A stretch of 64,000 bases of DNA from Deinococcus multiflagellatus (GCF_020166415.1 NZ_JAIQXV010000008.1:99166-163165); one strand, 5' to 3'. Shown: positions 1-10,790, counted from the first letter of the stretch. Notes: a model not told the origin generated them from the sequence alone. Translations and numbers: made by a program.

Positions 1-253
1 TCACGCGCGCGTTGGCCAGCCGCACCGCGTCCAGGCGCCGCTCGTCGAACACCTGCGTGACCAGCCCCAGGTCTTTTTCCACATGAAAGCGCTCGCCGTC
101 ACTGACGCACATGCCCGCCGCTTCCTGGCCCCGGTGCTGCAGGGCGAACAGGCCCAGGTAGGTCAACCAGGCGAGGTCGTTGGGTTCGGGTGAATACAGG
201 CCGAACACGCCGCATTCGTCCTGGGGTTTGTCGGTGGCGGGGTCGAAGATCAT
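1..253 (-). CDS. purF: Amidophosphoribosyltransferase, N-terminal part (runs off the window)
   Basis: This is the first enzyme of purine synthesis, which transfers glutamine-derived ammonia to PRPP. Only about 84 N-terminal residues are in the window. They show a short 13-residue propeptide, then Cys14 in a DECGVFGLYS context, the processed N-terminal nucleophile typical of Bacillus-type PurF. The glutaminase signature LQHRGQEAAG follows. The ATG at 253 has AAGGA upstream. The gene follows purL in the same direction but is separated from it by the inverted-repeat DUF559 unit (269-776), so co-transcription with purL may be interrupted. The PRPP-binding half is outside the window. Confidence 0.93.
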   Translation of the reverse strand, partial: MIFDPATDKPQDECGVFGLYSPEPNDLAWLTYLGLFALQHRGQEAAGMCVSDGERFHVEKDLGLVTQVFDERRLDAVRLANARV

Positions 254-268
254 GGGTGAGTCCTTGAG

Positions 269-308
269 GCTCCCTCTCCCCTTGCGGGAGAGGGCTGGGG
301 AGAGGGGA
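269..308 (+). repeat. Left 40-bp inverted repeat flanking the DUF559 gene
   Basis: This arm matches the reverse complement of 737-776 at 39 of 40 positions. It holds an internal hairpin, CCCTCTCCC-ctt-gcGGGAGAGGG. The pair brackets the DUF559 ORF exactly. A solo hairpin of the same type occurs at 45804-45826. Confidence 0.88.
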
Positions 309-363
309 ACTGGGTCGCAAAGTGAGCAGCGCTGAGGTGATGCAAGTCGCAATATTGACGCTG

Positions 364-735
364 ATGGCATTGCGATTTACACATGCTGAAGGAACGCAGC
401 GAGCGCGGCGTCTTCGTCGTGACGCGACACCAGAGGAACGGATCTTGTGGGCCGCCCTCAGAAATGAGCAGCTGGGAGTCAAATTTCGCCGTCAGCAGCC
501 TCTGGGCTTCTACATAGCCGACTTCGTGTGTTTCGAGCGCGCCTTGGTCGTTGAGGTGGACGGTGGGCAACATGCCCAGCTCGCTGGACAGGCCTACGAC
601 GCTGCGCGCACGGCGTATCTGAATGGCCGCACGTTTCGGGTCCTGCGGTTCTGGAACCATGAGGTGCGGGGCAATCTGGACGGCGTTCTGATGCGAATTC
701 AGGAAGAACTTGGGCATTCGGTGAGTGGGTCGTAG
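364..735 (+). CDS. DUF559 endonuclease-like protein
   Basis: This 123-residue protein matches the DUF559 family, which has a very-short-patch-repair/restriction-endonuclease-like fold. Visible family motifs are the ATPEERILWAALR helix, the FRRQQPLGFYIADFVCF strand pair, the VVEVDGGQHA core with its acidic residues, and the terminal FRVLRFWNHEV segment. Longer starts exist at GTG 322 and ATG 340; ATG 364 fits the usual length. It lies on the opposite strand to the purine genes, between purL and purF, and is enclosed by near-perfect 40-bp inverted repeats. That suggests it arrived as a unit. The biological role of DUF559 proteins is not established; nuclease activity is an inference from the fold. 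Confidence 0.8.
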   Translation: MALRFTHAEGTQRARRLRRDATPEERILWAALRNEQLGVKFRRQQPLGFYIADFVCFERALVVEVDGGQHAQLAGQAYDAARTAYLNGRTFRVLRFWNHEVRGNLDGVLMRIQEELGHSVSGS

Positions 736-736
736 T

Positions 737-776
737 CTCCCCTCACCCCAGCCCTCTCCCGCAAGGGGAGAGGGAG
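737..776 (-). repeat. Right 40-bp inverted repeat flanking the DUF559 gene
   Basis: This is the inverted partner of 269-308, with a single mismatch. It begins two bases after the DUF559 stop codon and ends 33 bases before the purL stop. The arm forms its own hairpin and could also terminate transcription from purL. Confidence 0.88.
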
Positions 777-809
777 CAGGGCGTTGTGTCGGCCGTGCCC
801 AACCAGTGC

Positions 810-3038
<2,229 letters not shown>

Positions 3039-3057
3039 GAAAGCTCCTTGGGAGGGA

Positions 3058-3771
3058 TTAAAGAAGGCGGGCCGCGTCGCCCAGGCGAAGGATGCCGGGC
3101 TGCACCACCTGGGCCAGCACGCCAAAACACGCGTCCGGGTGCAGGGTGGCGATGGTTTTCAGCAGGCCGGGGTCGGCAGGGACGCCGGGCTGGGCCATGT
3201 TGACCATGACGCAGCGGGGCATGGGGGCTGCAATCTGGATGGTCAGGGTGTCCCCAATAGCTAGTTGTCGGCCCAGCCAGCGTTCTTCCAGATGTTCGGG
3301 GACCGGGCCGGTGTCCAGCAGCAGGTTGTGCCGGAAGTGCCCGCTGGCCACCGGGGCGCCGTGGGCCTGCGCCAGCCAGGCCAGGGCCGAGGTCGTCAGG
3401 AGGTGAAGGGCGCCCTCGTCAAAATGGGAAATCTCGCGCTCTGGCGTCACGGTGACCCTGTGCCCAGTGCGCTCCCGCAGGGCGGCGGTCGCTTGCGGTG
3501 AGGTCGCTGCGCAGGTCTCGCCGCCCGGCAGGGTCAACATGGGCTCTGCGGCGCCTTCAGGCAGGGCCGCGCGGAAGTCCAGCAGCCCCTCCATGCGGCG
3601 AAAGCGCCGGGTGCTCTTGCCCGAGCCGAACTTGCCGTTCTCGTCTTCCACGGCCCACCAGCGGTCGCCTTCAAAGCCGCGCTCGTTGACGGCAACCTGC
3701 GTCAGGGCCTCACCGCCCACCGATTTGATGGGGTAGCGGTACAGCTGGGCGACGTGACCAACGTGGCTCAT
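3058..3771 (-). CDS. MOSC domain-containing protein
   Basis: This 237-residue protein has the N-terminal MOSC beta-barrel segment ([16 protein letters not shown] near residue 9) followed by the MOSC domain. MOSC proteins are related to the molybdenum cofactor sulfurase C-terminus and often carry sulfur to metal-sulfur or amidoxime-reducing enzymes. A cysteine lies in the [10 protein letters not shown] motif, where the family's sulfur-carrying Cys is expected. The ATG overlaps the stop of the upstream membrane-protein gene (ATGA), so translation is probably coupled. Its place between purQ and purL is unexplained. The substrate is unknown. Confidence 0.85.
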   Translation of the reverse strand: MSHVGHVAQLYRYPIKSVGGEALTQVAVNERGFEGDRWWAVEDENGKFGSGKSTRRFRRMEGLLDFRAALPEGAAEPMLTLPGGETCAATSPQATAALRERTGHRVTVTPEREISHFDEGALHLLTTSALAWLAQAHGAPVASGHFRHNLLLDTGPVPEHLEERWLGRQLAIGDTLTIQIAAPMPRCVMVNMAQPGVPADPGLLKTIATLHPDACFGVLAQVVQPGILRLGDAARLL

Positions 3772-4130
3772 GAAGTGCCGCTCCGCTTCACCAGCGACCG
3801 CAGCCACCAGAACTGCGCGGCCACAGTCACCACGAGCGCCAGAAAGACGCTGAGAAACAGCTGAAACAGCCCAGCATCGACGGATTCAAACGCAGGTCCA
3901 CTGTAGGGATTCCAGCCAGGGGCCACGGCGTACAGCAGACTCAGCGCCAGGGCCAGCACCAGCGTGAGGGCCAGGGCGACCAGCAGGGCCGCCCCCATCA
4001 CCAGCAGGGCTCTGGGCCAGGGCAGGGCGGCGGGAAAGCGCAGCGCCGTGACCAGCGGCAGCAGCAGCAGGGCGGCACTCAGGCCCGCGCTGCCCCACAG
4101 CGTCAAGGTGTCCCACGGCATGCGCTCCAT
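3768..4130 (-). CDS. Small integral membrane protein inside the pur cluster
   Basis: This protein of about 120 residues has three or four hydrophobic segments (roughly residues 8-28, 36-65 and 85-110) and a basic C-terminus. No family is recognised. The chosen ATG is at 4130; a TTG at 4136 would overlap the purQ stop, and another ATG lies at 4121. Its stop overlaps the MOSC start by the ATGA arrangement. The two are probably co-translated and may work together. Confidence 0.7.
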   Translation of the reverse strand: MERMPWDTLTLWGSAGLSAALLLLPLVTALRFPAALPWPRALLVMGAALLVALALTLVLALALSLLYAVAPGWNPYSGPAFESVDAGLFQLFLSVFLALVVTVAAQFWWLRSLVKRSGTS

Positions 4131-4132
4131 CC

Positions 4133-4804
<672 letters not shown>

Positions 4805-4931
4805 AGGACTCCGGTTGAAGCCGCCCAGGCGGCGAAACCCGAGCGAAGCGAGAGGGAGAGAGGGCGCCGGGACGGAGCCGCAGGGGCCTGCAGCGGAGCG
4901 CTGCAGGACACGAAGGTGGAGGCCCGGCGTT
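4805..4931. other. Spacer between the cupin gene and purQ with inverted repeats
   Basis: This 127-base non-coding gap lies inside an otherwise tight operon. It contains a perfect 7-bp inverted pair, CCTGCAG at 4887-4893 and CTGCAGG at 4901-4907. A purine-rich GAGCGAAGCGAGAGGG tract resembles the conserved part of the short mobile repeats at 8270 and 18593. No ORF is credible here. Confidence 0.5.
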
Positions 4932-5303
4932 TCACAGGTGCTCCAGCTGCGCCACGGTGCGCTCGCTCGTCACGTTGCCCGTGTTCAGGGTGCTGGCGGG
5001 TTCAAACATCATGATCCAGGTCTCCTCTGTTTCGGCCACCGGCAGGTGCTCCACGCCGCGCGGCACCACCAGCAGCTCGCCTTCGCGCAGCACCGCGTCG
5101 CCGTCTCTGAACTTCAGGCGCAGCGTGCCGCGTACCACAAAAAACAGCTCGTCCTCGTGTTCGTGGTGGTGCCACTGAAACTCGCCGCTGATCTTGGCCA
5201 GCTTCACCTGCTGGCCGTTCAGTTCGGCCACCACCTTGGGGGACCAGTGCTCGCTGAACAGCCCAAACTTGGCGTTCAGATTCACGACCGGCGGCACGCT
5301 CAC
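4932..5303 (-). CDS. Single-domain cupin protein
   Basis: This 123-residue protein is a small cupin. The first cupin motif, HHHEHEDE, lies at residues 45-52, and the second, PRGVEHLP, lies near residue 81. Together they provide the usual His/Glu metal ligands. The start is GTG, overlapping the purS stop in a GTGA arrangement, so it is coupled to purS. Stand-alone cupins of this type are often called mannose-6-phosphate isomerase-like or metal-binding, but no specific reaction can be read from the sequence. Its insertion between purS and purQ suggests a link to purine metabolism or simple co-expression. Confidence 0.85.
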   Translation of the reverse strand: MSVPPVVNLNAKFGLFSEHWSPKVVAELNGQQVKLAKISGEFQWHHHEHEDELFFVVRGTLRLKFRDGDAVLREGELLVVPRGVEHLPVAETEETWIMMFEPASTLNTGNVTSERTVAQLEHL

Positions 5304-5551
5304 GCGCCTTCCAGCTCCCAGTGGGCGTCTTCCATCACGGGGTTCGAGAGCACGTTCTCGGTGATGTCCCTCAGCTGTGCTTCCACGTCCTCGCGGCGGC
5401 CGTGCAACGTCAGTTCGATGTATTTGCCCACGCGCACGCCCGACACATTGCCGTGCTCCAGGTGCGACAGCGCGCGCTCCACGGTGCGCCCCTGGGGGTC
5501 AAGAATGCTGGGCTTGAGGGTCACGAAGACTTTGGCTTTGTAGGTGGACAT
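5300..5551 (-). CDS. purS: Phosphoribosylformylglycinamidine synthase subunit PurS
   Basis: This 83-residue protein is the small bridging subunit that lets PurQ dock on PurL. It has the family pattern of a KVFVTLKPSILDPQG start, an RVGKYIEL strand and a C-terminal NPVMEDAHWEL. The start chosen is the ATG at 5551, preceded by AAGGAG; the frame remains open upstream through non-coding repeat sequence. It is followed by the cupin gene with a 4-base overlap. Confidence 0.95.
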   Translation of the reverse strand: MSTYKAKVFVTLKPSILDPQGRTVERALSHLEHGNVSGVRVGKYIELTLHGRREDVEAQLRDITENVLSNPVMEDAHWELEGA

Positions 5552-5572
5552 GGGGGGCTCCTTCGGAGGTGG

Positions 5573-5628
5573 ATGGTTGAAAGTTGATGGTGGATGGAAA
5601 AGGCTGTTTTCTATCAACCTTCGACCAT
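5573..5628. repeat. Imperfect palindrome between purC and purS
   Basis: A 16-base arm at 5573-5588 pairs with 5613-5628 with two mismatches, giving a stable hairpin in the purC-purS spacer. The loop carries a T-rich stretch (GGCTGTTTTCTATC). It could be a processing site or a partial terminator inside the operon, or a small dispersed repeat. Confidence 0.6.
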
Positions 5629-6356
5629 CAACCATTGACCGGCGCGGTCACGCGCCGCAGCATCTCGCTGTATGCGTCTTCCACGCCGCCCAGGTCACGG
5701 CGGAAGCGGTCCTTGTCGAGCTTCTCGTTCGTTGCGGCGTCCCAGAAGCGGCAGGTGTCGGGGCTGATCTCGTCGGCCAGGACCACCTCGCCGTCAGCCG
5801 TGGTGCCAAACTCCAGCTTGAAATCAATCAGGCGCACGTCGCGCGCGGCGAAGTAGGGCACCAGGAACGCCTGCACCTTCAGGGCCAGCTCGCGGATGCG
5901 CGTCAGCTGCTCTGGGGTGGCCCAGCCCAGCGCCACGGCGGTATCGGTGTTGATCAGGGGGTCGCCCAGGGCGTCGCTCTTGTAGCAGTACTCCACCACC
6001 GGGCGCGAGAGGGGGGTGCCTTCTTCAATCCCCAGCCGCTTGCTGAACGACCCGGCGGCCACGTTGCGCACGATCACTTCCACCGGAATGATCGTCACGG
6101 CGCGCACGCGCTGTTCCGTGTCGCTGAGTTTCTCCAGAAAGTGGGTGGGCACCCCGGCCTGCTCCAGCTGCGGAAACAGGTGGGCGGTAATGGCGTTGTT
6201 GATGGCCCCCTTGCCGCCAATCTGCGCCTTCTTGACCCCGTTGAAGGCGGTGGCGTCGTCCTTGTACGCCACGATGTACTCGTGCTCGTGGTCGGTGGCG
6301 TACACGCGCTTGGCCTTGCCTTCGTACTTCAGTTCGCCTCGGGTGCGCTGGGTCAT
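5628..6356 (-). CDS. purC: Phosphoribosylaminoimidazole-succinocarboxamide synthase (SAICAR synthetase)
   Basis: This 242-residue protein joins aspartate to CAIR in purine synthesis. Diagnostic segments are [12 protein letters not shown] at the N-terminus, the [16 protein letters not shown] loop, [16 protein letters not shown] in the middle, and LIDFKLEFG with [12 protein letters not shown] near the C-terminus, the nucleotide and metal-binding part. The ATG at 6356 follows a GGGAG-like site. It appears to be the first gene of the purine cluster. The 346-base gap before the divergent alkA-like gene probably holds its promoter and a structured leader. Confidence 0.97.
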   Translation of the reverse strand: MTQRTRGELKYEGKAKRVYATDHEHEYIVAYKDDATAFNGVKKAQIGGKGAINNAITAHLFPQLEQAGVPTHFLEKLSDTEQRVRAVTIIPVEVIVRNVAAGSFSKRLGIEEGTPLSRPVVEYCYKSDALGDPLINTDTAVALGWATPEQLTRIRELALKVQAFLVPYFAARDVRLIDFKLEFGTTADGEVVLADEISPDTCRFWDAATNEKLDKDRFRRDLGGVEDAYSEMLRRVTAPVNG

Positions 6357-6702
6357 ACCGTCTCCCTGTGGGGGCGTGGCGCGGGGCCACACGTAGGACA
6401 GGCGTCCCCCGCAACCGTGCCGGGGCGACGCCTGAATGTCGCGGTGCTGAACATATGGGCTCCAGTCGCCGTCTCTCGGACGGACTTACCGCGCGCTCGG
6501 CGCGGGGCGTCTCTCTGGACGCGGAGTGGAAGGTGGTGTGCAGGGCCCCCAAGAGGCCTGCCGTGCCCCAGCGTAACACCCCCGCGCCTTCACGCGCCGG
6601 GGGTGTTCAGAGGACTGGGACGAAACGCGGCGGGGCCGCCCTGAAATTCCCCCGCACAGATCCGGTAGAGGACCCGGGTTCCGGGCGCAGACAATAGGCG
6701 AC
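6357..6702. promoter_or_regulatory. purC/alkA divergent intergenic region with several hairpins
   Basis: This is a 346-base non-coding gap. Reading towards purC (minus strand), there is a 10-bp GC stem with CACCCCC arms at 6576-6607. Next come two similar small hairpins with GAGA-type loops (stems GCGTC/GACGC and CCGTC/GACGG near 6470-6521). Last is a strong hairpin at 6399-6434 about 43 bases before the purC ATG. This looks like a structured 5' leader, but no known riboswitch consensus was matched. No clear promoter box could be assigned. Confidence 0.5.
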
Positions 6703-8163
6703 ATGCCTGCTCTGCCGTACTCGCGCGATTTCATGCTGGAGCGGATGTTCGCCGCCGACGCGGCGTTCGACGGCCTGTTTTACACCGGCGTAACAAGTAC
6801 CGGCATCTTCTGCCTGCCGTCGTGCCGGGCGCGCAAGCCGCTGCCCGCGCATGTGGCCTTTCATGCCACCCCTGCCCAGGCCCGCGCCGCCGGGCTGCGC
6901 GCCTGCCGCCGCTGCCACCCCGAGGCCTTTGGCGCCGGGGTCCCCCCGGAAGAAGCCGCGTTCTGGACCGCCCTGTCCGGGGTGCCGGTGGCCGAGGTGC
7001 CGGGTGCGCACGACCTGGCCCAGCGGCTGGGGGTGGGCCGGGGCGCGCTGCATCGCCTGTGCCGCGACCACCTGCAGCGCCCGCCCGCCGCGTGGCTGGC
7101 CCGCGAGCGGGTGCATCTGGCCGCCAGGCGGCTGCTGGCCGAGCCCGACACCTCGGTGGCCGGGGTGGCGTTCGAGGCGGGCTACGGCAGCCTGTCGGCC
7201 TTTGGGGCGCAGTTCCGGCGGGGCATGGGGGTGTCGCCGCAGGCCTTCCGGCAGGGGCTGGCCCAGGGCAGCTGGACATTGGCCCTGCCCGGCGACTTCC
7301 GGGCCCTGGAGGTGCGGCGCGACCTGGGCCGCGACCCACGCAGCCCCACAGCCCAGGTGCAGGGCCAGCGGGTCACGCTGGGCTGGCGCCTGCCCTCGGG
7401 GCCGCGCCGCGTCACGCTGACCTTTTCGGGCGAGGGGGGCGGCACCGTCACCGTGAGGGCTGAACCGGGCGGCCCGCTGGCCCCCGCCGACGCGCTGGCC
7501 CTGCACGACCTGACGTGGCGGGCGCTGGGGCTGAGCGCAGCGGGGGCGGGCCCCCTGCCTGCCCCCACACCTGCGGCGCCGCTCGCGGTGCCCCCGGGGT
7601 TACGGGTGCCGCTGGTGCCGGACCTCTTTGACGGCCTTGTGTGGGCGGTGGTGGGCCAGCAGGTCACCTTTGCCCACGCCTGCACCCTGCGGCGGCGGCT
7701 GGTGGAGCGCTGCGGCACCCCGCTGGGCGAGGGCCTGTGGGCGCCCCCCACGCCAGAGGCCGTGGCCGCGCTGCTCCCGGCCGACCTGCGCGCCCTGGGC
7801 CTGACCGGGGCCCGCGCCGACCTGCTGCGGCGACTGGCGGGGCAGGTGGCCCGGCAGGAACTGAACCTGTCGGCCCTGGCCCGGGGCCCAGTGGGGGCGG
7901 CGCGGCGCACGCTGCGGGCGGTGCCCGGCATTGGCCCCTGGACCGCCGAATACGTGCTGCTGCGCGTGCTGGGCTTTCCCGATGTGGTTCCGGCCGGAGA
8001 CGCGGCGCTGGCGGCGGCCCTGCAGTGGGCCCACCAACTGCCCCGCCGCCCCGACCCCCCGCAGGTGCAGGCCCTCCTGGCCCCGTACGCCCCGCAGCGC
8101 AGCGCGGCGGTCTTCTCTCTCTGGCACCACGTTCATCCCAAAGGAGCCGCCCATGACCCTTGA
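6703..8163 (+). CDS. Ada-type methyl-acceptor / AraC HTH / AlkA DNA-3-methyladenine glycosylase fusion
   Basis: This 486-residue alkylation-repair protein has three parts. The N-terminal Ada metal-binding domain has four cysteines (Cys37, Cys41, Cys68, Cys71), the methyl-phosphotriester acceptor site. An AraC-type helix-turn-helix follows at about residues 90-185. The C-terminal AlkA_N plus HhH-GPD glycosylase domain contains RRTLRAVPGIGPWTAEYVLLR and a catalytic Asp in VPAGDAAL. The fusion suggests one protein that senses methylated DNA and removes methylated bases. Whether it still regulates transcription is not visible. Its 3' end overlaps the start of the next, broken gene at 8153. Confidence 0.92.
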   Translation: MPALPYSRDFMLERMFAADAAFDGLFYTGVTSTGIFCLPSCRARKPLPAHVAFHATPAQARAAGLRACRRCHPEAFGAGVPPEEAAFWTALSGVPVAEVPGAHDLAQRLGVGRGALHRLCRDHLQRPPAAWLARERVHLAARRLLAEPDTSVAGVAFEAGYGSLSAFGAQFRRGMGVSPQAFRQGLAQGSWTLALPGDFRALEVRRDLGRDPRSPTAQVQGQRVTLGWRLPSGPRRVTLTFSGEGGGTVTVRAEPGGPLAPADALALHDLTWRALGLSAAGAGPLPAPTPAAPLAVPPGLRVPLVPDLFDGLVWAVVGQQVTFAHACTLRRRLVERCGTPLGEGLWAPPTPEAVAALLPADLRALGLTGARADLLRRLAGQVARQELNLSALARGPVGAARRTLRAVPGIGPWTAEYVLLRVLGFPDVVPAGDAALAAALQWAHQLPRRPDPPQVQALLAPYAPQRSAAVFSLWHHVHPKGAAHDP

Positions 8164-9165
8164 ATCCCTCCAGCCCTCGCCTCCGTCCCTGACCGAGACT
8201 GCCGCCCGCGCCGGGCACTTGCGCGCCCTGCACGCCAGTGGCCTCGTGCTGCCCAACGCCTGGGACGCCCTGACAGCGGAACTCAGGACGGTTGAGGGGA
8301 CGTCCCCTCAACCGTCCTGAGGCGAACGAAGTGAGTGTCCGAAAACCACAGCGGCAGAAGTGGAATTGAGGGGCCGCTTTCTGGTCCCTCAATGGAACTG
8401 GCAGCCGCTGTGAGCGCCCGGCTGCTGCAGGAAGCGGGGTTTCCCGCCATCGGCACCACCAGCGCGGGGGTGGCCTTTGCCCTGGGCCAGCCCGACGGCC
8501 AGGTGCTGCCCCGCGCCGGCGGCCTGCAGGCCCTGGCCCGTATCGTGGCGGCGGTGCAGGTGCCCGTCACCGCCGACCTCGAAGCGGGGTATGGCCACCC
8601 CCCTGAAGCCGTGGCCCAGATGGTCCAGGCCGCCGTAGGGCTGGGGGCGGCGGGCGTGAATTTGGAGGACGCCACCGGGGAGGCCCACGCGCCCCTATAC
8701 CCGCTGCCCGCCCAGGTGGCGCGGCTGACCGCTGCCCGCGCGGCGGCGGACGCCCTGGGCGTGCCCCTCTATCTGAATGCCCGCACCGACACCTATTTCA
8801 CCGCGTTTGGGCAGGACCCAGCCGAGCGGCTGGCCGAAACCATCCGGCGTGGCCGGGCCTACCTGCAGGCCGGCGCCGACAGCGTGTTCGTGCCCGGCGT
8901 GACCGACCCGGCCACCGTGCAGGCGCTACGCGAGGGCATCGGCGGGCCCGTGGCGGTGATGCTGCAGGGTGGTGGGCCGGGCGCCCCAGAGTTACTGGCG
9001 GCCGGGGCCTGCCGGGTCAGCGTGGGGCCGGGGTTGCTGCTGGCCGCGCTGGGGTATGTGGCACAGCTGGCCCAGACCCTGCGCACCGGGGGCACCTTGA
9101 CGCCCCCAGCCGCGCTGCCCTTTGCCCAGGTGCAGGGGTGGTTCAGCCCACAGCGCACCCCCTGA
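8153..9165 (+). pseudogene. Isocitrate lyase / PEP mutase family protein, split by a small mobile element
   Basis: The reading frame begins at ATG 8153 and reaches the family motif GLVLPNAWDA. It then runs into a 145-bp element (8270-8414) that introduces a TGA stop and a frameshift. After the element the family sequence resumes as VSARLLQEAGFPAIGTTSAGVAFA. It continues through the metal-binding region TADLEAGYGHPPEAV, LNARTDTYF and a normal C-terminus ending at 9165. Removing the element would join NAWDA directly to VSARLL, the usual arrangement. A shorter product could start at ATG 8335 or 8392 but would lack the first strand and the NAWD motif. It is probably inactive. Confidence 0.85.
8270..8414 (+). 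mobile_element. Short non-autonomous element (copy A) with imperfect terminal inverted repeats
   Basis: This 145-bp insert has ends CTGACAGCGG and CCGCTGTGAG, which are inverted repeats with one mismatch. Inside are a perfect 40-bp palindrome at 8281-8320, a conserved GCGAACGAAGTGAGTG tract and a second hairpin with TTGAGGG/CCCTCAA arms. The same plan occurs in copy B at 18593-18731. It interrupts the PEP-mutase-family gene, which shows that it moves. It encodes nothing. Confidence 0.8.
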
Positions 9166-9220
9166 AGCCCTGCGCCAGCTGGCCGATGTGGCCCGCACGG
9201 CCCTCACCTCACACTGGGGC

Positions 9221-9916
9221 ATGGTCTTCTCTGCGCCCGACGGCACGCCTCTGTACGTGAACAGATTGGGCGACGGCCCGCCCCTGCTGCTGCTCTCGGG
9301 TGGCCCTGGCTGCGTGAACTATCTGCAACCTGTGGCCCACCTGTTGCCCGGCTGGACCTGCCTGCTGCCCGACCCGCGCGGGGTGGGCCAGAGCGGCGGT
9401 GGCCCGCACGATCTGAGCACGGCCCTGGCCGACATAGAAGCCCTGCGCCAGACCCTCGGCGCCGCGCAGTGGACCGTGCTGGGCCACTCCTGGGGCGCGG
9501 ATCTGGGGCTGGCCTACGCCCTGGCGCACCCAGAGCGCGTGACCCGGCTGCTGAGCGTGGCTGGCACCGGCATTCAGAATGACCGCGACTGGAAAGCCGC
9601 CTACGAGGCCGGGCAAGGGCAGGAGCCGGCCTTGGAGGTCGAGTGGAACCCAGATGTTCACCGCGCCCTGATCACCAGCTGGCGCCAGTTCATCAAGACC
9701 CCCGACCTGCTGCGCCGCCTGGCCGCCCTGCCGGTGCCGGTTACCTTCCTGCACATGGGCGCCGACATCCGCCCCGGCTGGCCTGCGCGGCAACTCGCGG
9801 CGCTGCTGCCCCGGGGCGAGTGGGCCGAGGTGCCCGGCGTCCCCCACACCGCCTGGCTGACCCACGCCGGGGCGCTGGGGACAGCGTTGCAAACCGCGCT
9901 GGGAGCGCCCGCATGA
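9221..9916 (+). CDS. Alpha/beta hydrolase
   Basis: This 231-residue alpha/beta-hydrolase-fold protein resembles proline iminopeptidases and related esterases. The oxyanion region LLLSGGPGCVNYLQP is near residue 22, the nucleophile is Ser90 in LGHSWG, and the acid and base are likely the Asp in HMGADIRPGWP and the His in VPHTAW. The frame is open back to 9122, but ATG 9221 (MVFSAPDGTPLYV) matches the usual N-terminus. The stop overlaps the next start (ATGA). The substrate cannot be stated. Confidence 0.85.
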   Translation: MVFSAPDGTPLYVNRLGDGPPLLLLSGGPGCVNYLQPVAHLLPGWTCLLPDPRGVGQSGGGPHDLSTALADIEALRQTLGAAQWTVLGHSWGADLGLAYALAHPERVTRLLSVAGTGIQNDRDWKAAYEAGQGQEPALEVEWNPDVHRALITSWRQFIKTPDLLRRLAALPVPVTFLHMGADIRPGWPARQLAALLPRGEWAEVPGVPHTAWLTHAGALGTALQTALGAPA

Positions 9917-10764
9917 GGGTCCTGAACATTGAGGTGCCGCCTCAGCTGGCCGCCCGCTGGCGCGCGTGGCTGGCCCCGGAGCAGCAGCCCCTATTCCTGA
10001 CCGCCGCCGAGGCGCACACCTTCGGCCTGAGCACCGTGCCCAGAGCCGACGACGCCCTGGCCCCGGAAACCCGCGACACCTTCACCGTATGGGCGGTGGC
10101 CCCGCAGGCCGACCAGGTCGTGTGGGTGGACCGGGCGCACTGGGAGGCCCTGCCGCCGGGCCTGCGCCGCGCGTTGCTGCGGGCCCAGGTGCGTCACGGC
10201 CGGGGCAATGTGCCGCTGGGCCGCGCCTACGCTGATCTGTGGCCGGGGCTGCCCAGGGGCCGCCTGCTGTGGGCCCCCGAGCACCTCAGCCCCGCCGTGC
10301 TGACCCGCTGGGCCGAGCGGGACGGGCTGCCCTGCCAGCGGGCGCAGGTGCCCAGCACTGTCTGGGCGGGGGTGGCGGCCCTCTTGCCCGGGGCGCGGGC
10401 GCTGGCCGGCACGTTTCCTGAGGGCAGCGCCGGCAACTGCTTTGGCGCGGTGATGGGCGCGGCTGGGGTCCCGGGCGCCGCGCAGACCTGGATGGGCCGC
10501 GAGCCCTTCGAGGCATTCCTGCGCGCGCGGGCGCGGCCCGGTGGGCGCGACGACCAGCCCGGCACGGTGCTGGTGTGGCGTAGCGCAGACGGCCTCGTGC
10601 AGCACGCCGCGGTGACCCTGGGCGGCGGCTGGGCCCTGCACAAGCCCGCGCAGACGTGGTGGACGCCCCGGGTGGTGCTGCCGGTGGCGACCCTGAAGGG
10701 CTACTCGCGCAGCCGGGGCCAGCGGCTGGAGCGGTGGCGGTTGGTGGGCCCTCATATGCGCTGA
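9913..10764 (+). CDS. Hypothetical protein with a possible NlpC/P60-like cysteine-peptidase C-terminus
   Basis: This 283-residue protein is coupled to the upstream hydrolase by an ATGA overlap. The first 150 residues resemble nothing known to me. The C-terminal third has Cys176 in SAGNCFGAVMGAAG. About 55 residues later comes a block reading GTVLVWRSADGLVQHAAVTLGGGWALHKP, with His231 and His243. A Cys followed by an HxxxxLGxGxxxH strand pair is the pattern of NlpC/P60 and CHAP amidases. This is an inference from spacing only; no signal peptide is visible. Confidence 0.6.
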   Translation: MRVLNIEVPPQLAARWRAWLAPEQQPLFLTAAEAHTFGLSTVPRADDALAPETRDTFTVWAVAPQADQVVWVDRAHWEALPPGLRRALLRAQVRHGRGNVPLGRAYADLWPGLPRGRLLWAPEHLSPAVLTRWAERDGLPCQRAQVPSTVWAGVAALLPGARALAGTFPEGSAGNCFGAVMGAAGVPGAAQTWMGREPFEAFLRARARPGGRDDQPGTVLVWRSADGLVQHAAVTLGGGWALHKPAQTWWTPRVVLPVATLKGYSRSRGQRLERWRLVGPHMR

Positions 10765-10784
10765 CCGGCTGAGCAGCGAAGGGG

Positions 10785-10790
10785 TAAGCT
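10785..10790 (+). promoter_or_regulatory. Leaderless-type -10 box of the DUF4157 toxin gene
   Basis: TAAGCT lies six bases before the ATG at 10797. This matches the TANNNT box and short spacing seen at many genes in the window, so the toxin gene is probably transcribed as a leaderless mRNA. Confidence 0.6.

Noticed and set aside
6357..6702. A known PRPP or guanidine (ykkC-type) riboswitch before purC
   Set aside because: A CCGTCCGAGAGACGG hairpin is reminiscent of part of that motif, but the other conserved blocks were not found in the right order.
8335..9165. The downstream part of the PEP-mutase frame as an intact gene with its own start
   Set aside because: It would begin inside the mobile element and lack the first strand and NAWD motif of the family, so a disrupted gene is the better reading.
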